Positions 1 through 13,700 of a stretch of 26,175 nucleotides of DNA are shown here, one piece after another (position 1 is the first letter of the stretch; every line of letters begins with the position of its first letter). Where the stretch lies: the NCBI GenBank assembly GCA_008931825.1, contig QXVZ01016728.1:1-26175 (forward strand), given 5' to 3'. The position numbers and the translations under genes were made by a program. The notes beneath the pieces are model-generated. The model was given only the letters and a program-made list of their open reading frames with translations, was not told where the DNA came from and ran no database searches. The stretch is from Phallusia fumigata. Its lineage: Eukaryota > Chordata > Ascidiacea > Phlebobranchia > Ascidiidae.

Positions 1-1710
1 GCGAACCAATGTAAACTACAACATTCCTTTTTTGACATTTCTTTTCAATACTTGGTTAAGTTCACTTGAGTTGACTATATATGACCTGTCTTCTTTATAG
101 TGACGTACCTTGAACAAAGCTTCTTCACCAAACATTGTAAACTTTACACAGACTGTCACAAAACAAAGGTGTTTTACTGCTAAGGGCCAGTTATAATTTG
201 CAGGTTTTCTGTCATCTGGTTGACGCATCTTTACTTTCACTGGGTGTTACACAACGAAAACCAGATGGTAAACGACAAGAACGCTATCATGCACTTGCTT
301 GATTTAAAACTGTGCGCTTTGCATAAGGATTACTAAAAACGCATTGGTAGATTATTGATGTACAAAATACACAGGAATACTTAATACCGAAGCCACTATA
401 AGGACAGTTTGCCTCCATTTTCGAAGGGATAAACACGACCAAATTTGTTAGCATACAAACAAATCCTTAAATATGTTAAAAAAGCAAAACGTCGGCTTTA
501 CTAAGACACCTTCTATAGTGTCACAACGTGTGACGCTTTTTCAAAGTACGTATCAGCAGTTTTTCAAACACATGCGTAAGAAATGTATTTTTAATATGGT
601 GTCATGTCTGTGTTTACACTAATGTTTTTGTCTGGCACAAGCAAACAAACAAAACATTGAATATCTTTTCATCTGTTAGAATTAAACGCTAAAAATTTGC
701 GCATAGATAAATTGAAGCGCGCAGGTTTATTAGTTCGAAAAAATTTTTTGGGCAAAAACATCGAAAACAACCAACATTTGGTGTACAAAATTGGTGACAA
801 AGTTAATAGCACGTACCCTTGTAATCAGTTAAATATACACACCGGCCCTTCCCAAGAATTTGCACAAACCGATCAGACTATAACAGTGATAGTAGTTGTA
901 AAAAAACATAGACATATGTGGAAATGTGAGGTTTTGATTTATTGTACAGAAATTAGGATATTTCCTCTTAAAAATTTTGTCCGGAAAATGGTGGTTCACA
1001 CCAAAAATGTTTTGACATTTTTAAATTCTTCGTACTTGTTACCAAGAACTTAATTGTAAATAGAGACATCACGCCATATAAAATATACTTTGCTGACGCG
1101 AACTTTTAATAAACGTCATATGGTGTGACATTATTGAAGTTACGCCCGAAGCGTCAGTGTTTGCTTTTGCTCGTGACATTGTCTGCACAGTTGGAAAAAA
1201 CACACGGAAAAAAGGGGTTGCACATGGCTTTTAACGACTAGGGCCTTTAATTTTCGATTTCTAGGTTTATTATGCCTATATGCCGCAAAATTATCTAAAT
1301 ATTCGCGGACTATATTTCTTATGTTTGGTTTCCTAGAATGTTCCATGTTACGTATTGTCTATGAAGACTCCTTTTTACCGGTTTTAAAAACACATTTCCA
1401 AAAGATTTTTATTGTGCAACAATGTGAACAATGAAGAATGAACCAGGGTGTTGCTTTTACATTTATTCACTGTTTGAACAATAATACCTTGTGTGTAAAA
1501 CAACAAAAAACTTCTGTTCACACCTTGGTTAAAACGGTTATCAAAATACCTATATACCGTTCAATACGATCGGCTGTTTTCCGCAATGCGAAAACCGAGC
1601 ACCTGTCAATTAACCTGCTGCATAATTTCTCACGCTTACTTTGTCAACAATTCGGTATATTGCCAGCTAATTTCAGCCCTCAGATCGAATATTGGCTGTA
1701 ATAAGTAGCA
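1..1710. other. Upstream intergenic DNA, no supported gene
   Basis: AT-rich DNA ahead of the lectin gene. Open stretches occur on the minus strand (16-240) and the plus strand (697-1053 and 1438-1701), but none has good splice signals, a convincing start or a recognisable domain, so I do not call them. A short hairpin-capable sequence lies near 1569-1596, where GTTTTC and GAAAAC arms flank a GC-containing loop. A TATA-like stretch (ctatata) occurs near 1549. Either could be part of the promoter of the gene starting at 1711, but nothing proves it. Confidence 0.5.
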
Positions 1711-1792
1711 ATGTCGTCTGGAAACAAGATGTTGACGTTTTGTATTTGTTTCCTTGTAGCGTTTCCTTACTTGAACCAGGCAGCTCGCACAG
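1711..1792 (+). CDS. Exon 1: signal peptide
   Basis: ATG at 1711 opens 27 codons plus one base before the donor g|gtaagc. Residues 1-6 are polar with one Lys, residues 7-20 are hydrophobic (MLTFCICFLVAFPY), and a likely signal peptidase site follows around NQAA. This marks the protein as secreted. It ends in phase 1, matching exon 2. Confidence 0.85.
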
Positions 1793-4700
1793 GTAAGCAC
1801 ATGAAATAAATGTTTTGAAAAATTTGCATTGTCGATGTTACAGTTTTACATTAAATGTCCGTTATGTTTTTAAAAGATATCTTCTTTTGTTGTTCTTTGC
1901 GCTTTTGTTGCTTTAACTTTATTGATTTCACAGTAACTGTTTTTTCACTTAAGTACTTTTTTAGTGTGTATCGCTTTTTTGATTATTTTGATCTAAGAGT
2001 CCTTAGTAAAGAGTGAATTTAAAACACGTATCCGAAGAGTTGTTTACTTGCTTTTACATTTTCTTTTTGCCCTGTTAAGGGCTGCATAGTGCATATAATG
2101 TTTACATTTAATTACAATTTAGCCTGAAGAGCATGCAGTACTATAACAATAAATTAACGCAAATACTATGGCACCATGGCCTACATTTTTATGTTTTTCT
2201 TTCTTAGAACAACAAGGTTCGGTGACATTGGCGGTGTCAGAAAGTCCTTCTGTGAGCGTTCATGTCGATTTTAAAACGTTTCCCAACGCTTTTAGCACTG
2301 TACCTACGGTCTACACTTGGGTGCGGAACGGTTTGGTCGGAAGTGGAGAATTTCGTACCCAGGTATGTTTGTATCGTGACAACACAAGATGTTCATTATC
2401 AGCGCTAAAATGTAAAAAATACCTAAAGTGAGGTTTTGTCAGGTCACTTCAGTCACAACCACTGGATTTGACGTCACAGTGACACGCTATGACGTCAGCA
2501 GCGGATGGGATTGGTCGCCAAGCTTGGAGTGGGACGCTGTAGTAGACCCGGAAGGTCGGTTGAAGCGTTTTTGTTTCCATTTTTGAAAAACACATTTACT
2601 TACTTCGTTGCTGTTTCATTTGTAAAATTTTAAAAGATTGAGCAGTAACAGCGCCGGGCTTTTAGAGATAATGATCTTCTTAAACTAGACAATCGGTGAT
2701 TAGCTCTGTAAAATACTGTTATTTGTACAGAGTCCAGTGCCACTCTGTTTCCCTCGGACACCGGAGAAATAACGACAAGAATTACGTTTACGATTCCTTA
2801 TTCGTACGAACCAGGGGTTTATGCATGGGTAAGAGGAGATCCGACTTATCCCGACACGTAAGTATAGTTGAGTTAAGTTGAGTTTATTTCGCCTGGTGAA
2901 AAAAAACATTGCGACACAACACCACGAAATCAATCCTCAGGTCTGAAACAGCTGCTCAACGTTCAAATGTCATGTGGCGCAGATTGTACATAGTACTCTT
3001 AAACAATACGTCATAATATCGAAAATATGATGAGGCTGGTTTTCGTGGTCAGGTACATTTGATAATAATATCTAAACGACAAAAAGTATATTTCGGCAGT
3101 TTAAATGAATTTGAATGCACTATACGTTGCTGTCACAAGGCCAAAGGTTCGAATCCTGTTAAGTTTCTGTTTCAAATCGTCTTGATCTATCTTACGGTAT
3201 TGTGGTGGTTCCAAAAAGGGCTACGAAATGTTTTAGAATTTGCTTTTAGATTTTCAGCCACAGTATCCAACACAGATACGACTGGATTCGACGTTACAAT
3301 TCGACGAACCGATTCGCCGGGCACAGGCTGGGGTCAGTACCCCACAGTGTACTGGACAGTGAACGACTCACCATATTCCGCTGAAGGTATACTTTCTGCT
3401 GTTTGGTTTAGGATCTGGGTACGTAAGATAAACGCTTGTCAACAGACAAACATGAAACAATGTTTCTTTATATTAGACTCAATTTAGTTTGGCTTTTTGT
3501 GTGTTTTTTTATGTCACACCGGAAAAGGGTGTCGCCCAAAATCTGGTCTTTTACGATTTTTAGTCGCCCGCATACTTTAGTTATTTCTGTGTAATACATG
3601 AAGCGTAAACTGTGGGCGTACTTTAGTTATATGACAATGGGTGTGATTGTTTCATCACAGCTACCACTGCATAGTTACGCCTACGCCATTGATACAAACT
3701 TGACTTTTCAATGAATATGACGGAGAATATAATAAACTTCTGCTTCGTTTTGATGTTTAATAGTTTTCCCGAGATCAAAATAGCACAAAATACCTATTTT
3801 TTTTTTAATTTGCAGTCATTAGTTACGTAGTAAAATCGTGTTTGAGTGTTGTGAGTCTCCTAAGGATAATACAGGGATGATTTGAGCCGCTAATAAAGTC
3901 CTTGTGACCATTGCGGTACACAAATGTCTGCGCTTATACAACAAGGAAAACGTGTGTTCTTGTTGGCAATATTTTTTCTTCATAAAAAACTATTTTGCTG
4001 GACTCGTTTTTTTTTCGCTGTTCGAAAACGCTATGTTGCAGCTTTATGCGTCTTTTGCATGAATACTGTGAGTAAAACCAATCTAAGAAATTTCTGTTTG
4101 TAGTAACTCTTGGAAGTGAATCACCCACTACAATGAATGTGCCTTCACCGGTGTGGGTCTTCACCCCAGCAATAACTGAGACATCTACAAACGTGTTTGA
4201 CGTCATGGGAAGGGAATTGCATTTATCTACAGTGCGCCAACTTCTGGTGGAAAATTCGCAAGGGTAAAGCTGGGTTTCCGTTTCCGAATACATTGAAACA
4301 AAACAATTGTTGTCGAATCTATCGACTTAACTTCGACGTCCCTGCAACGCAAACCGTTTAAGACAGTGGCTTTAACTTTTTTACGTATTTACCAATTTTT
4401 GTTCAGACCAAATTACACTTTTCAACATTTTACCAAAATCTGTCTGAGTTATCGACTTTGATAGTTCTTTTATGGATCAATATGAAACTGTTTTTAGCTA
4501 ACAGCTATTACCCACCTGATATTCTACCATTACCAACAGAGTTGAAATAATAATATAAACCTAAAACCTCCATGGTTTTCAAAATTTTAAGCCCTTCATC
4601 CAGGTTTTTTCTTGAAAAGTCTTACGAAAGATTTTAATGTGTTTTGACATTTAAATTATTTCCCCTGTAATTTATTGCTTTGCAACACTTGCGCTTATTA

Positions 4701-7700
4701 TTGAGACAATATATTTTAGGCGATTTCCTGTCACACAAACTACCAGCACCAGAATGAATCTTCAGCTGATCATGAGGGGTGATACAGTGTATGTTGATCA
4801 ACCCACCATCGAATTCCAGGGCCTGAAAAGTGTGAAAGTTACTGCTCGTAAACTGGTTTCGAACGATGGATCCTTCGTACTTCAAGTAAGTTTGGGTTTG
4901 TCGTTGTAGACACGCAAAAAAATTGCACATTTTACTGTGGGTGCCAGCGGACGAACGAATGATTGGTAGATTTGGCTCCGAACCTACCTCCTACTATTGT
5001 ATGTTAAACTGAACCCTAAAATGGTCCTTGGAACAAGCAAAAAATTCAAATGACAAGGCTACTCCAGTCCGCACATTGTGGAAACTTTTTCGTCTTAAAA
5101 ATATTTTTTATGCTTTCTTGTACAATGCAACACCCGCGAATACAAGCCGGGTTGTACAACCTTTTCTTTATTGCCGGCCACGTCATAGATTTTATTGCAC
5201 AAACGGTCGCCAACTTATTTCTATGGATTACATATCATAAAGAAACGGTATTTTTTTGATATATAACATTTACTTGTATTTATTCAAGGAAATATAAAAT
5301 CCTGAATGACTCTCTTGTTCTTATTCTTCCAGGTACAAAATTAAGCCACGTCTGCCAATAGCAAGCGACCGTGCGACTGCAGATTGCGCGCCCCTTATTT
5401 AAACAAACTTATTCAAGTAAAAAAACGTTACGTATATTTGTTTTCAGTCGCCTGATGTGTGCCAAACTTTGGACGGTACGAAATGTTATTATTTGTCAAA
5501 AGCTGGCGAAATGGACGACGGTGCTGACGGAAAAACCGGGGTTTCCAGCCCAAACGTCGATGTCTATCTTCACTGGGTGCAGGGAAACGTCAACTTTGTC
5601 AGTCAGGTATACTTGGTTCGAACTTTTAGGGTCAGTACCAAACGATGATAAATGTAGATAAATATAAATTTAGAAAAACTTTATGACAAAAAGTGTTAAA
5701 TAGTCGAATTAAAAAAGTCATTCCACAACTCCTTCCTAGTTACGCACTGTAGCTGATTAGCCAGTGCGACAAAGTTTCACCTTCACTACCTAAAAAGGCG
5801 TAATATTACCTCTCGGATTGTTCCCTTTTTTGCCCTTTTTGCCCTGGCGTTAAACACGTTCATGTGGAAGTGGATTCCGCAGATGTATATGAAATAGTTA
5901 TCCATACTTCAGTTGGTATGATTAAATTGGTTTTGCGCGAAGAGTTGCTCGGTTTAGTAACGTTCAGAAACTTGTTGAAAACAACATTTTACCTCAGGCG
6001 TCGGACGGAAACATTGCAGAGGCGGGCGGAGACGGAACACAAGGTGTCGACAATACGTGGGAAACGAGCGGTTTAAGCAGCTCCGAGACATGTGACAAAA
6101 GTTGCGGGGACCTGTTCGGAGAAAAACGTTACAAAGGTCGTTTTTCAGACAGAATTTCGGCTACTGTGTTGTCGCATGCAAACGCATATTGCTTAAGCCT
6201 TCCGGCGCATAGCCATTTGGGTAATATTTACGAACATGTAAAACCTTGGCAAGTGTTCTGTTTGCAAAAATTTGGTAAGCAACCAAGACCAGCTTGTGAT
6301 TCTAGCCATCACAAGTCACTTCAGTATGACGTTAAACAAAAAAGGAACCAACTGACTAATCTAATTTACAGTCCGGTGTTAAAAAAAGTTAACACAGTTT
6401 TTAACACTCTTGGAGTTGACAATCATTAACTATTACCGCGCCNAAATAACTCGTGTTGTTTAGATTATGTTGTGTTTAAGTGTAAACAGGTCTTTAATGT
6501 GAAACCGAGTGCAAAACGGAGGCAAACGCATTCCTGTGATATAGATAGTAATACAATTTGCCGCGGGTATGAAATTCCCCGAAAGATTTATAGAACGACA
6601 TCAATCAATGACTGGTGCCAATTTTTTACACGCGGTACGTGAGACGTGCTATAAATTGCCACACATCATGAACGGATTACATTTCGAGCAATCTATTTAA
6701 TTAGTGACGCACCAGCTAGTCCAGTTAAACATTTCGACAAAAGATGTACGTTTTTTAAACTCTTCGGTTTCCTCTAAACCAAACTTCAACTTTGGCCTGA
6801 CCTCTGACGATTTTTAGCGCATATTCCGAAGTTGTACAACTCACTCGAACAATTTTTGGCATAAACACCCACGGGAGGCTTTTCCTTCAGAGAATACAAG
6901 TTTACCCATTTTAAAACAGCTCCCCTGGTTACTGAGTTGATTTGAAGCATAAACAGCTACCACTTTGGATTAAATAAAACTCGGTTTCGCCTTATTTGCG
7001 ACTCATGTTGCAGTAATCATGCAGTATATGGTTCGGTTCCGCCAGATCCATTTTAGTTCCGTCTGGAAGCATCACAAGTTTACCAAATCTTTGCACCAAA
7101 AACAAATTTTCAGTTTTTAATTGTTAAATGCATCACAGATACGGCGGAACAGGTGGATGTGGAAGAATTTGTCATGCGTGGTTGATGTGCATTATAATTA
7201 TTTGCTGGCCTGAGTGTAACAGCGACCCAAGTTGTGATGGGGACAGAGGTAATCCTGGGGTCGACGGACAACCTGGTTTGGACGGATTCTCGCAATACCC
7301 AGTTCCACTTGTGGTAAGTTTAACGACAATGAACTTGTGTAAAATTTTAAACCTAAAAAAGTTTGATTTATTGAAAAATATTACTGACTTAATCTTTGAC
7401 AGAAATTAAGCATTTAACCCATTTTAGGGCATCATGCTGTACCCAATATGTATGAAGACTTATTAACAAATTCGTTTTGGGGTAAAACAACTACTGCAGA
7501 AACGATTTTACAAATTTGACAGGGCTATTGGGTAAAACTGAATAACTAGCAAATATTGGCGATATATCCAGTATTTTAAAAATCGCATCAATTGTTTTTA
7601 CAAATCTTTTCTAAAACGTTTATCCGAAAGGAAAAAAACGCCCTTTTCAAACTCCTTCTGTGCTCATATTTACTGCAGGGAAGCACTGGTACAGTACAAA

Positions 7701-10700
7701 GCACAACACTTCAAACAAGAAACACAGTAAAGCCATGGTTTGAATCGGATGTGGAACTCCTCGAGCTTATCCGTCGTCATGGCGAATCGTTGTTTCAACG
7801 AAACGACAACGACGAAGCATCAGATATTTTCTCATTCCTCGTTTCTGTGACAGATGAATCATCACCGATGCATCAGGAGGTATTTTTTGTTTTTCTATTG
7901 AATGTTCCTCGGTGGACGGAACAAAGTTACTAAACCGGTTTATATTTCTGTTGAGCAGCTTCCTAAAACTGCCTACTTCGTTGTAGTGTAATTGAAACAT
8001 TTTTAAGTTATTTTGGGGTGTCTCTAATTTGGTTCCACTGTATCACAGCAAGGCCGCTAAACTTTCCATCACTTTAATCTTTGTTTCGCAATTATCGTGA
8101 TGAACACGAAAAAATCCTTTTTTGTTTCTAGTCAGAGTTTGTGCAAACTTGCACGTTGTCAAAACTATTTTTTGTCGTTTACATCGACTTTAGAAAAAAT
8201 CATTTTGTAGCATATTTGCTAATACTTCGTTCAGCAATAAAAACCACTTGCCCTCAAAATAACTTAAAGCCATCAACTGTAAGATCGAACTAGCCCCACT
8301 GTTTTGTTTACAAGATGCAACTTCGAATGGACATGATCAACGAGGGTTTCGATTACTATGGACACACCGAAGATTACGCTCCGGACTTGGATTGGTCTTA
8401 TCTGAGCACCAGAACCGACTCACTTATCAGCACAGGAAAATCATTCGAAGATTCTTATAACAGTGTTATGAATGAGGTAACACGAAATTTTATTGAAATT
8501 AATTTTTTTTTATGTTCAGCGTTCCTTTCTGTTTGTTTTGTAAAATTTAAAGTTCTGTTCTGCACCTTTCGAATAAAAACGACACAGCAAATGGCGTGTT
8601 GTGCTTTGTAGCCGTCATCAACACGCAACATGCGTGTTGTATGAGATACTGTGCTATAGCAACACACTGCATGGGTGTGTCATAGAGCGCCTGCGAACTA
8701 CATACCACTTGACAACACGGTTAGTGTGTCGTGTGTTGTATACGGCTACAAAATCGGCGTGTCAAAACAGCACGCCAGTGTTTCTAGTGCAGTCGACTTT
8801 AAAATGACATACGGTAAATACCTTTTTAAATTTTAACTGTTGAAACTAGTCTGGGAACTTATTTACTTAAATGCTCATTTATACAAATAATAATGCCTGG
8901 TATATCGGTTGACGTTGTTTACAATAGCTTTAATTTTGCAATATTAAAAAAATATAAACATATGTGCAAGATATAGTGATGGTGAGTCAAACTGTACAAT
9001 CTGTCGCCACCCTGGCAATAACTACAAGTGATAGAGAACTTGCTAACAATGAAGCAGAACTGAAGAGTGCCAAGAATCTTTATTCCAAGTCCCTGCGTCA
9101 GCTTGAACGCACAATGAAAAGCGAAATGCTCCAGATCAATGTGTTGGTCCCTCTAGCAATCGTGCAGGAAAAGGTGGGTGGTATAACTTTTTTGTTGCTT
9201 TGTTTGTTACATCTTACGATAAGTTTGTGGAAATACCCATATAGTTTGTACTCCTGCGTTATTCGGTCAGTAGAGCGCTAGCACCGGAAAGGTGTAGGTC
9301 GTAAGTTCGAACCTCACCCCAAGGTAGCACTTTTTAGCCTTGCTGTAGACTGAAGAGAAATCATCTTGTGCCATGAATGGGACGCACAGGCCTCTTCCGT
9401 ATGACAAAAAAAGCTCCGGGTGGGACGTTGCAGTAAACGTGTAACTTGCCGATATAGTTTGTGTTCGTTATGATTCATACGATCGAATTGGATTTCCTTT
9501 TTGTAGCACAAACGTTGATTTATTTTTTTGACGAATAAATACAACTAAGGAACCTTATGAGTTTCATGGGCTTTAAAGTTTTGCAATTTAACGACAAACC
9601 GACCGGACCCGTATTTTGTATTTAGTTGACCACCGGAGTACCAGCGTTGATCGGTGGAATTGCTGGTTTTGTTCAAGGTTTGGTCTTCCTCAATCCCGCC
9701 GATGCTTTCCAGGGTGCGATGCAAGTAAGCAGACAAAACAATACAATGCCAGCGCTTAAATTATATTTTTGCTTTCCCTGTTTTTGTGTTTTTTGTGTTG
9801 AAAGCTTAGTACAAATTATTAGAAAAACTTTACTTTAAATTTACGATATACGATGACTTGCAGAGTCTGGCAACTTGATTTCTCTATCCCTAATACTTGG
9901 ATTGGCGCACTTTATAGTTTACACATTTATTCATGTACTATACTTTGAACGCAGGTTTTAGACGTCTTGTTTGGAAAACCTGACTGTCCTGTTCCGACCA
10001 TAAAGGAAGCATCACTCACTTTGNATAGTTTACACATTTATTCATGTACTATACTTTGAACGCAGGTTTTAGACGTCTTGTTTGGAAAACCTGACTGTCC
10101 TGTTCCGACCATAAAGGAAGCATCACTCACTTTGCAAGAACGGTAAACATAGGCTTTAAATTACATTGTAGTTATCACATACTAAAAACAAAACCTAAAC
10201 CTTTCAAATTCCAGATTGGATTTCGGATACGAATACGAGAAAATGGACCCAGATGATTTAGACTTCAGCAATATTGATGCCTCGGCTGTGCCCGCTATCA
10301 TGTTGAGTGACCTTGCGAAGAACAAAGAAATGCTCGTCCAGGAATTGGAATGTCTGTATGACAACCCAGACAGTGATATAGTAAGCTTACCCAAAACCAA
10401 TACCTGAACCTTACTATTTTTTAAACTATTTTGTCTTTTCTTTTCTAAGTTGGGAAAATCACAATCTAATATTTCAGGTGCGGTCCAGATGGTGTGACAA
10501 TAACTCACTAACATTTGTTAAATAAGCTTGGTGCCATGCAAATCATTCTTATTTCTTCGTTGTATACAATTCTATTTCTAATAGGTTAAGAACTTGGATC
10601 GCGTAATCAACGACTTTTACAGAGATGCGGCGTTGAGAATAAATTTGATCTATCGCATCATGAATATCGACGTACAACTCAAGGTATGCGATTAACAAGA

Positions 10701-13700
10701 CTTATAACAACAGTACAAGTGAAGCCAACTTTTTCGGCTACGTTGAAAACAGGTTTTGCCACATTTTAACAGTTTTTCAGTGATTTGAAACAATATTGAA
10801 CTTTACTGATGCGATATATTTTAACTCAAATTTCCTTTAACCAAATATCTGATTAAACAGGAAATATCTTACAATCGAGCCCTGTTAGCTGAAACACAAG
10901 CAACCGTTGATGCAGCGGCAGAATCAGCTCAAAGCAGCATTGCCGTGGAAATGAAATTGTCATTCACTGATCTGCTTTTTAGGTTCGGTTTATTTGCTGA
11001 GCGTTGGTAAACCCGATGGTTATAGGGATCCTGTCCGCTGCACCATTCCTAACACCAATTAAGGAACTTGACATTGTGTTCAGGAAATAATACTGTTTTA
11101 AGAGATTTGAGGAAAAACGGTGTAAATTAATCTACTTTATTAGATCGCAATACCAAACAATGACAATTATAGTCAGGGTTTAAAGCCAAGTTATCACCTT
11201 TCTTTGTTTTGTAGTTTGTACCAGAACCAGGAAAATCTGATCATGAGGGCGCTCTACGAATTGTCGAAGGCTTACCAATTCTCATGCTTGTGGAATTTTA
11301 ACGCATTGGACAGATACACCAATTACTTCAGCGATGAAGTTCGTACATGTCATTAATTGCAAGGTTTAGTTTGGCCAAATCTATCTCCCTTCATGTTTTT
11401 ATTAACTGGTCTACATGTGGGTTCTAAAAAAAAACACTATTAAAACAGCTTCTTTTCGTCTGCAAATTGGCCGAAATCAACAACTATACGGTTTTCTTTC
11501 CAAACTGTGCGCGCCACTGGACCTTAAAACGACGATTATTAAGAGACATGTAACTATTACTAGGTAATGACTTCTTCCCTTGGTCAACTTGAAGGAATTT
11601 TCGAGCTTCAACTTATTCGGCAACAGCTAGAAGACGAACGGGATCTTTTCCTTACTCTCGTCAGTTCGTCGGCTGGACCAACCTCCCACACCTTTAACGG
11701 TTACTGGGAATTCAACAACGTGAGATATGGCATTGCATTGTATTTGATTTACCTGCAATCAGTATGACAGCACGTAAAATACGAGCACGAAGACAGGGAT
11801 CAGTGGGATCAAAAAATTACCGGCCCAAATAGTTCTATACAGCGACCTGCTGATTTTTTTAAACATATTGGCAATTTTTTATGCCATCATCAGTGATACA
11901 ATAAGACTAGCACCAGACAAGTGTAAGTGCGGAAACGTGAAGAGAATAAGGTGCAAAAAATGACTGTAAAGGCATGAAAAGAGGGAACTACTAATTGTAG
12001 ATATACCTGTTCGACAGGTGTTATGCGCTATATGTTTCCTCGGAATTAATAAACAACAATACAACATTTAAACAACCAACCAGCAAATACATCCTACTTT
12101 TACAGAATATTGTCGTAATAAAACCTACTATCAAACCAAACTCTAAAATCGCTAAAGCCTTTTTTGTTATGTCACAGGACACATATCCCGACGTGATCAC
12201 TTCCCTACAAACCGATGGCCAGGTGTCAGTCAAAATCACAGTGGACCCGAACGACGTTTCAACAACAGGATGTGAAAGCTGCTACAATGGCCGACTCGTG
12301 TCGTTTTACGTGGAATTCGGGGGGGATGCACAGCCGAGCACCGTGCCAGCCACGTACTTGGAAAAATCTATTATTGTTTCTCTTGTTGTGCGGATTTTTT
12401 TGTAAAATATCTTTTGAAGGATGTGTACCAATACGAATTTCTAGAATCTGATGGTTAACCACATGATGGTTAGCTTTAGATGGAAAATACGTGAAACTTA
12501 GATATGTTACATGTTTGCCGGTTTTTGAGACCTCATTTTAGTACTCACCTAAACATGATTTTGGAAATAAGACTTAAGTACGTTAATGGTTGAAATTGCT
12601 ATTTTTACACCAGGATTGTCTCTGAAAGTTACCATCACAGTTATCTTTTTTTATCCTACTATAAAATAAAAGTATTGTTTTTTTAACATTTTATACACGT
12701 TCTGCGAAACGACATCTAAATGGCTAGGTTATGCAATAATGCCCCGGTTGATATACTTGTAGAAATCAGTTGCGCTAAAACATGCTATTTGTAATTTTTG
12801 TATTTAAGATGACAGCCAATTAGATATATTTGTATGTTCAGGATCTACACGAAAGTTGCTCATATGGGAGATTCCAACTTTGTGGTACCTTTGGCTGACG
12901 GAACTAAAGACGTTGAACTTTTACAACAAACCCCGGAAAATGTCGACGGAGGTCACGTGATGTCATTTGACACGTCACACCCAGTGACGTCAACACAAGA
13001 CCCGAAACTAGAGGCGAAGTTTCTTAAATCGGTACAGTTTAACAGTATTTTGTTGCCAAAACATTCGTTAAACTCCGGTTTGCTAATGATGACAGCTGTG
13101 CTATAACCGCCCGGCATATTTTTCGCATTTGATTTCATCGATTATTAATATGGGTAAATTTAAGCCTTTAAAACAGAAGCCCGAAAGCCGAATCAAATCC
13201 CGCTCTTTTTTTAAAGTTTTGCTTCATAACATGTAGTGAAAATGCCGGAAATGTTTTTTTAATTCTTTAGGAACACCGATTTTGTGAGGACAGCAGTGAT
13301 TTCTTCGGACCGAAGCCTTGTAAAAGTCCCTACGCCACGTACATCATCACTATTCCACGGACCGACGACCTTCCATGTAGCCTTGACCCAAACAACATTG
13401 TATCAGGCACCAACTGCCAAGATCTTGATTTTACGAGGTAAATAACACACAAACACAGATTTTTAGATTTTGGCCTGTTTCCTGAAGCAAAAGATTCCCA
13501 ACAGTTTTCATTTGCCACATGCACAAATTGTTTTTTTAACATTCAACAGTGTTGCTCAAAATCTGAAAACGCTATTGAAGTCTTAACCCTAAATTATCTG
13601 GTGCAGTCCTGTCTAGTATGTTCATAAGGCACATCTGTAAGATAAACTCGGTAAATAAATAATTAACGTTGCTCTTGATTTGTACAACATAAACGTTTTA

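Noticed and set aside
16..240. Minus-strand frame of 74 codons at the window start
   Set aside because: No recognisable domain, no good acceptor upstream, and the length is expected by chance.
697..1053. Plus-strand 118-codon frame with a phrase like YKIGDKV, reminiscent of retroelement integrase tails
   Set aside because: It lacks an ATG near its start, the match is a few residues only, and no other retroelement domain or LTR is near.
1438..1701. Plus-strand 87-codon frame just upstream of the lectin gene ATG
   Set aside because: No signal peptide or domain, and its stop precedes the convincing start at 1711; treated as 5' flank or UTR.
3387..3487. Extension of exon 5 past gaag|gtatac in the same open frame
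   Set aside because: The donor at 3387 matches the phase of exon 6, and the extension loses lectin-like character and runs to a stop.
6770..7085. Minus-strand coding-like fragments (for example LPDGTKMDLAEPN and two VYA-containing phrases)
   Set aside because: Broken by stops in every frame with no splice sites; at most a decayed repeat, too weak to call.
8660..8770. Longer form of lectin exon 14 using the acceptor at 8659
   Set aside because: Kept only as an alternative: the added residues come from the fold-back element and break the helical pattern.
9304..9314. Functional tRNA gene at the B-box-like sequence
   Set aside because: No proper cloverleaf or anticodon stem, and the element has a SINE-like body.
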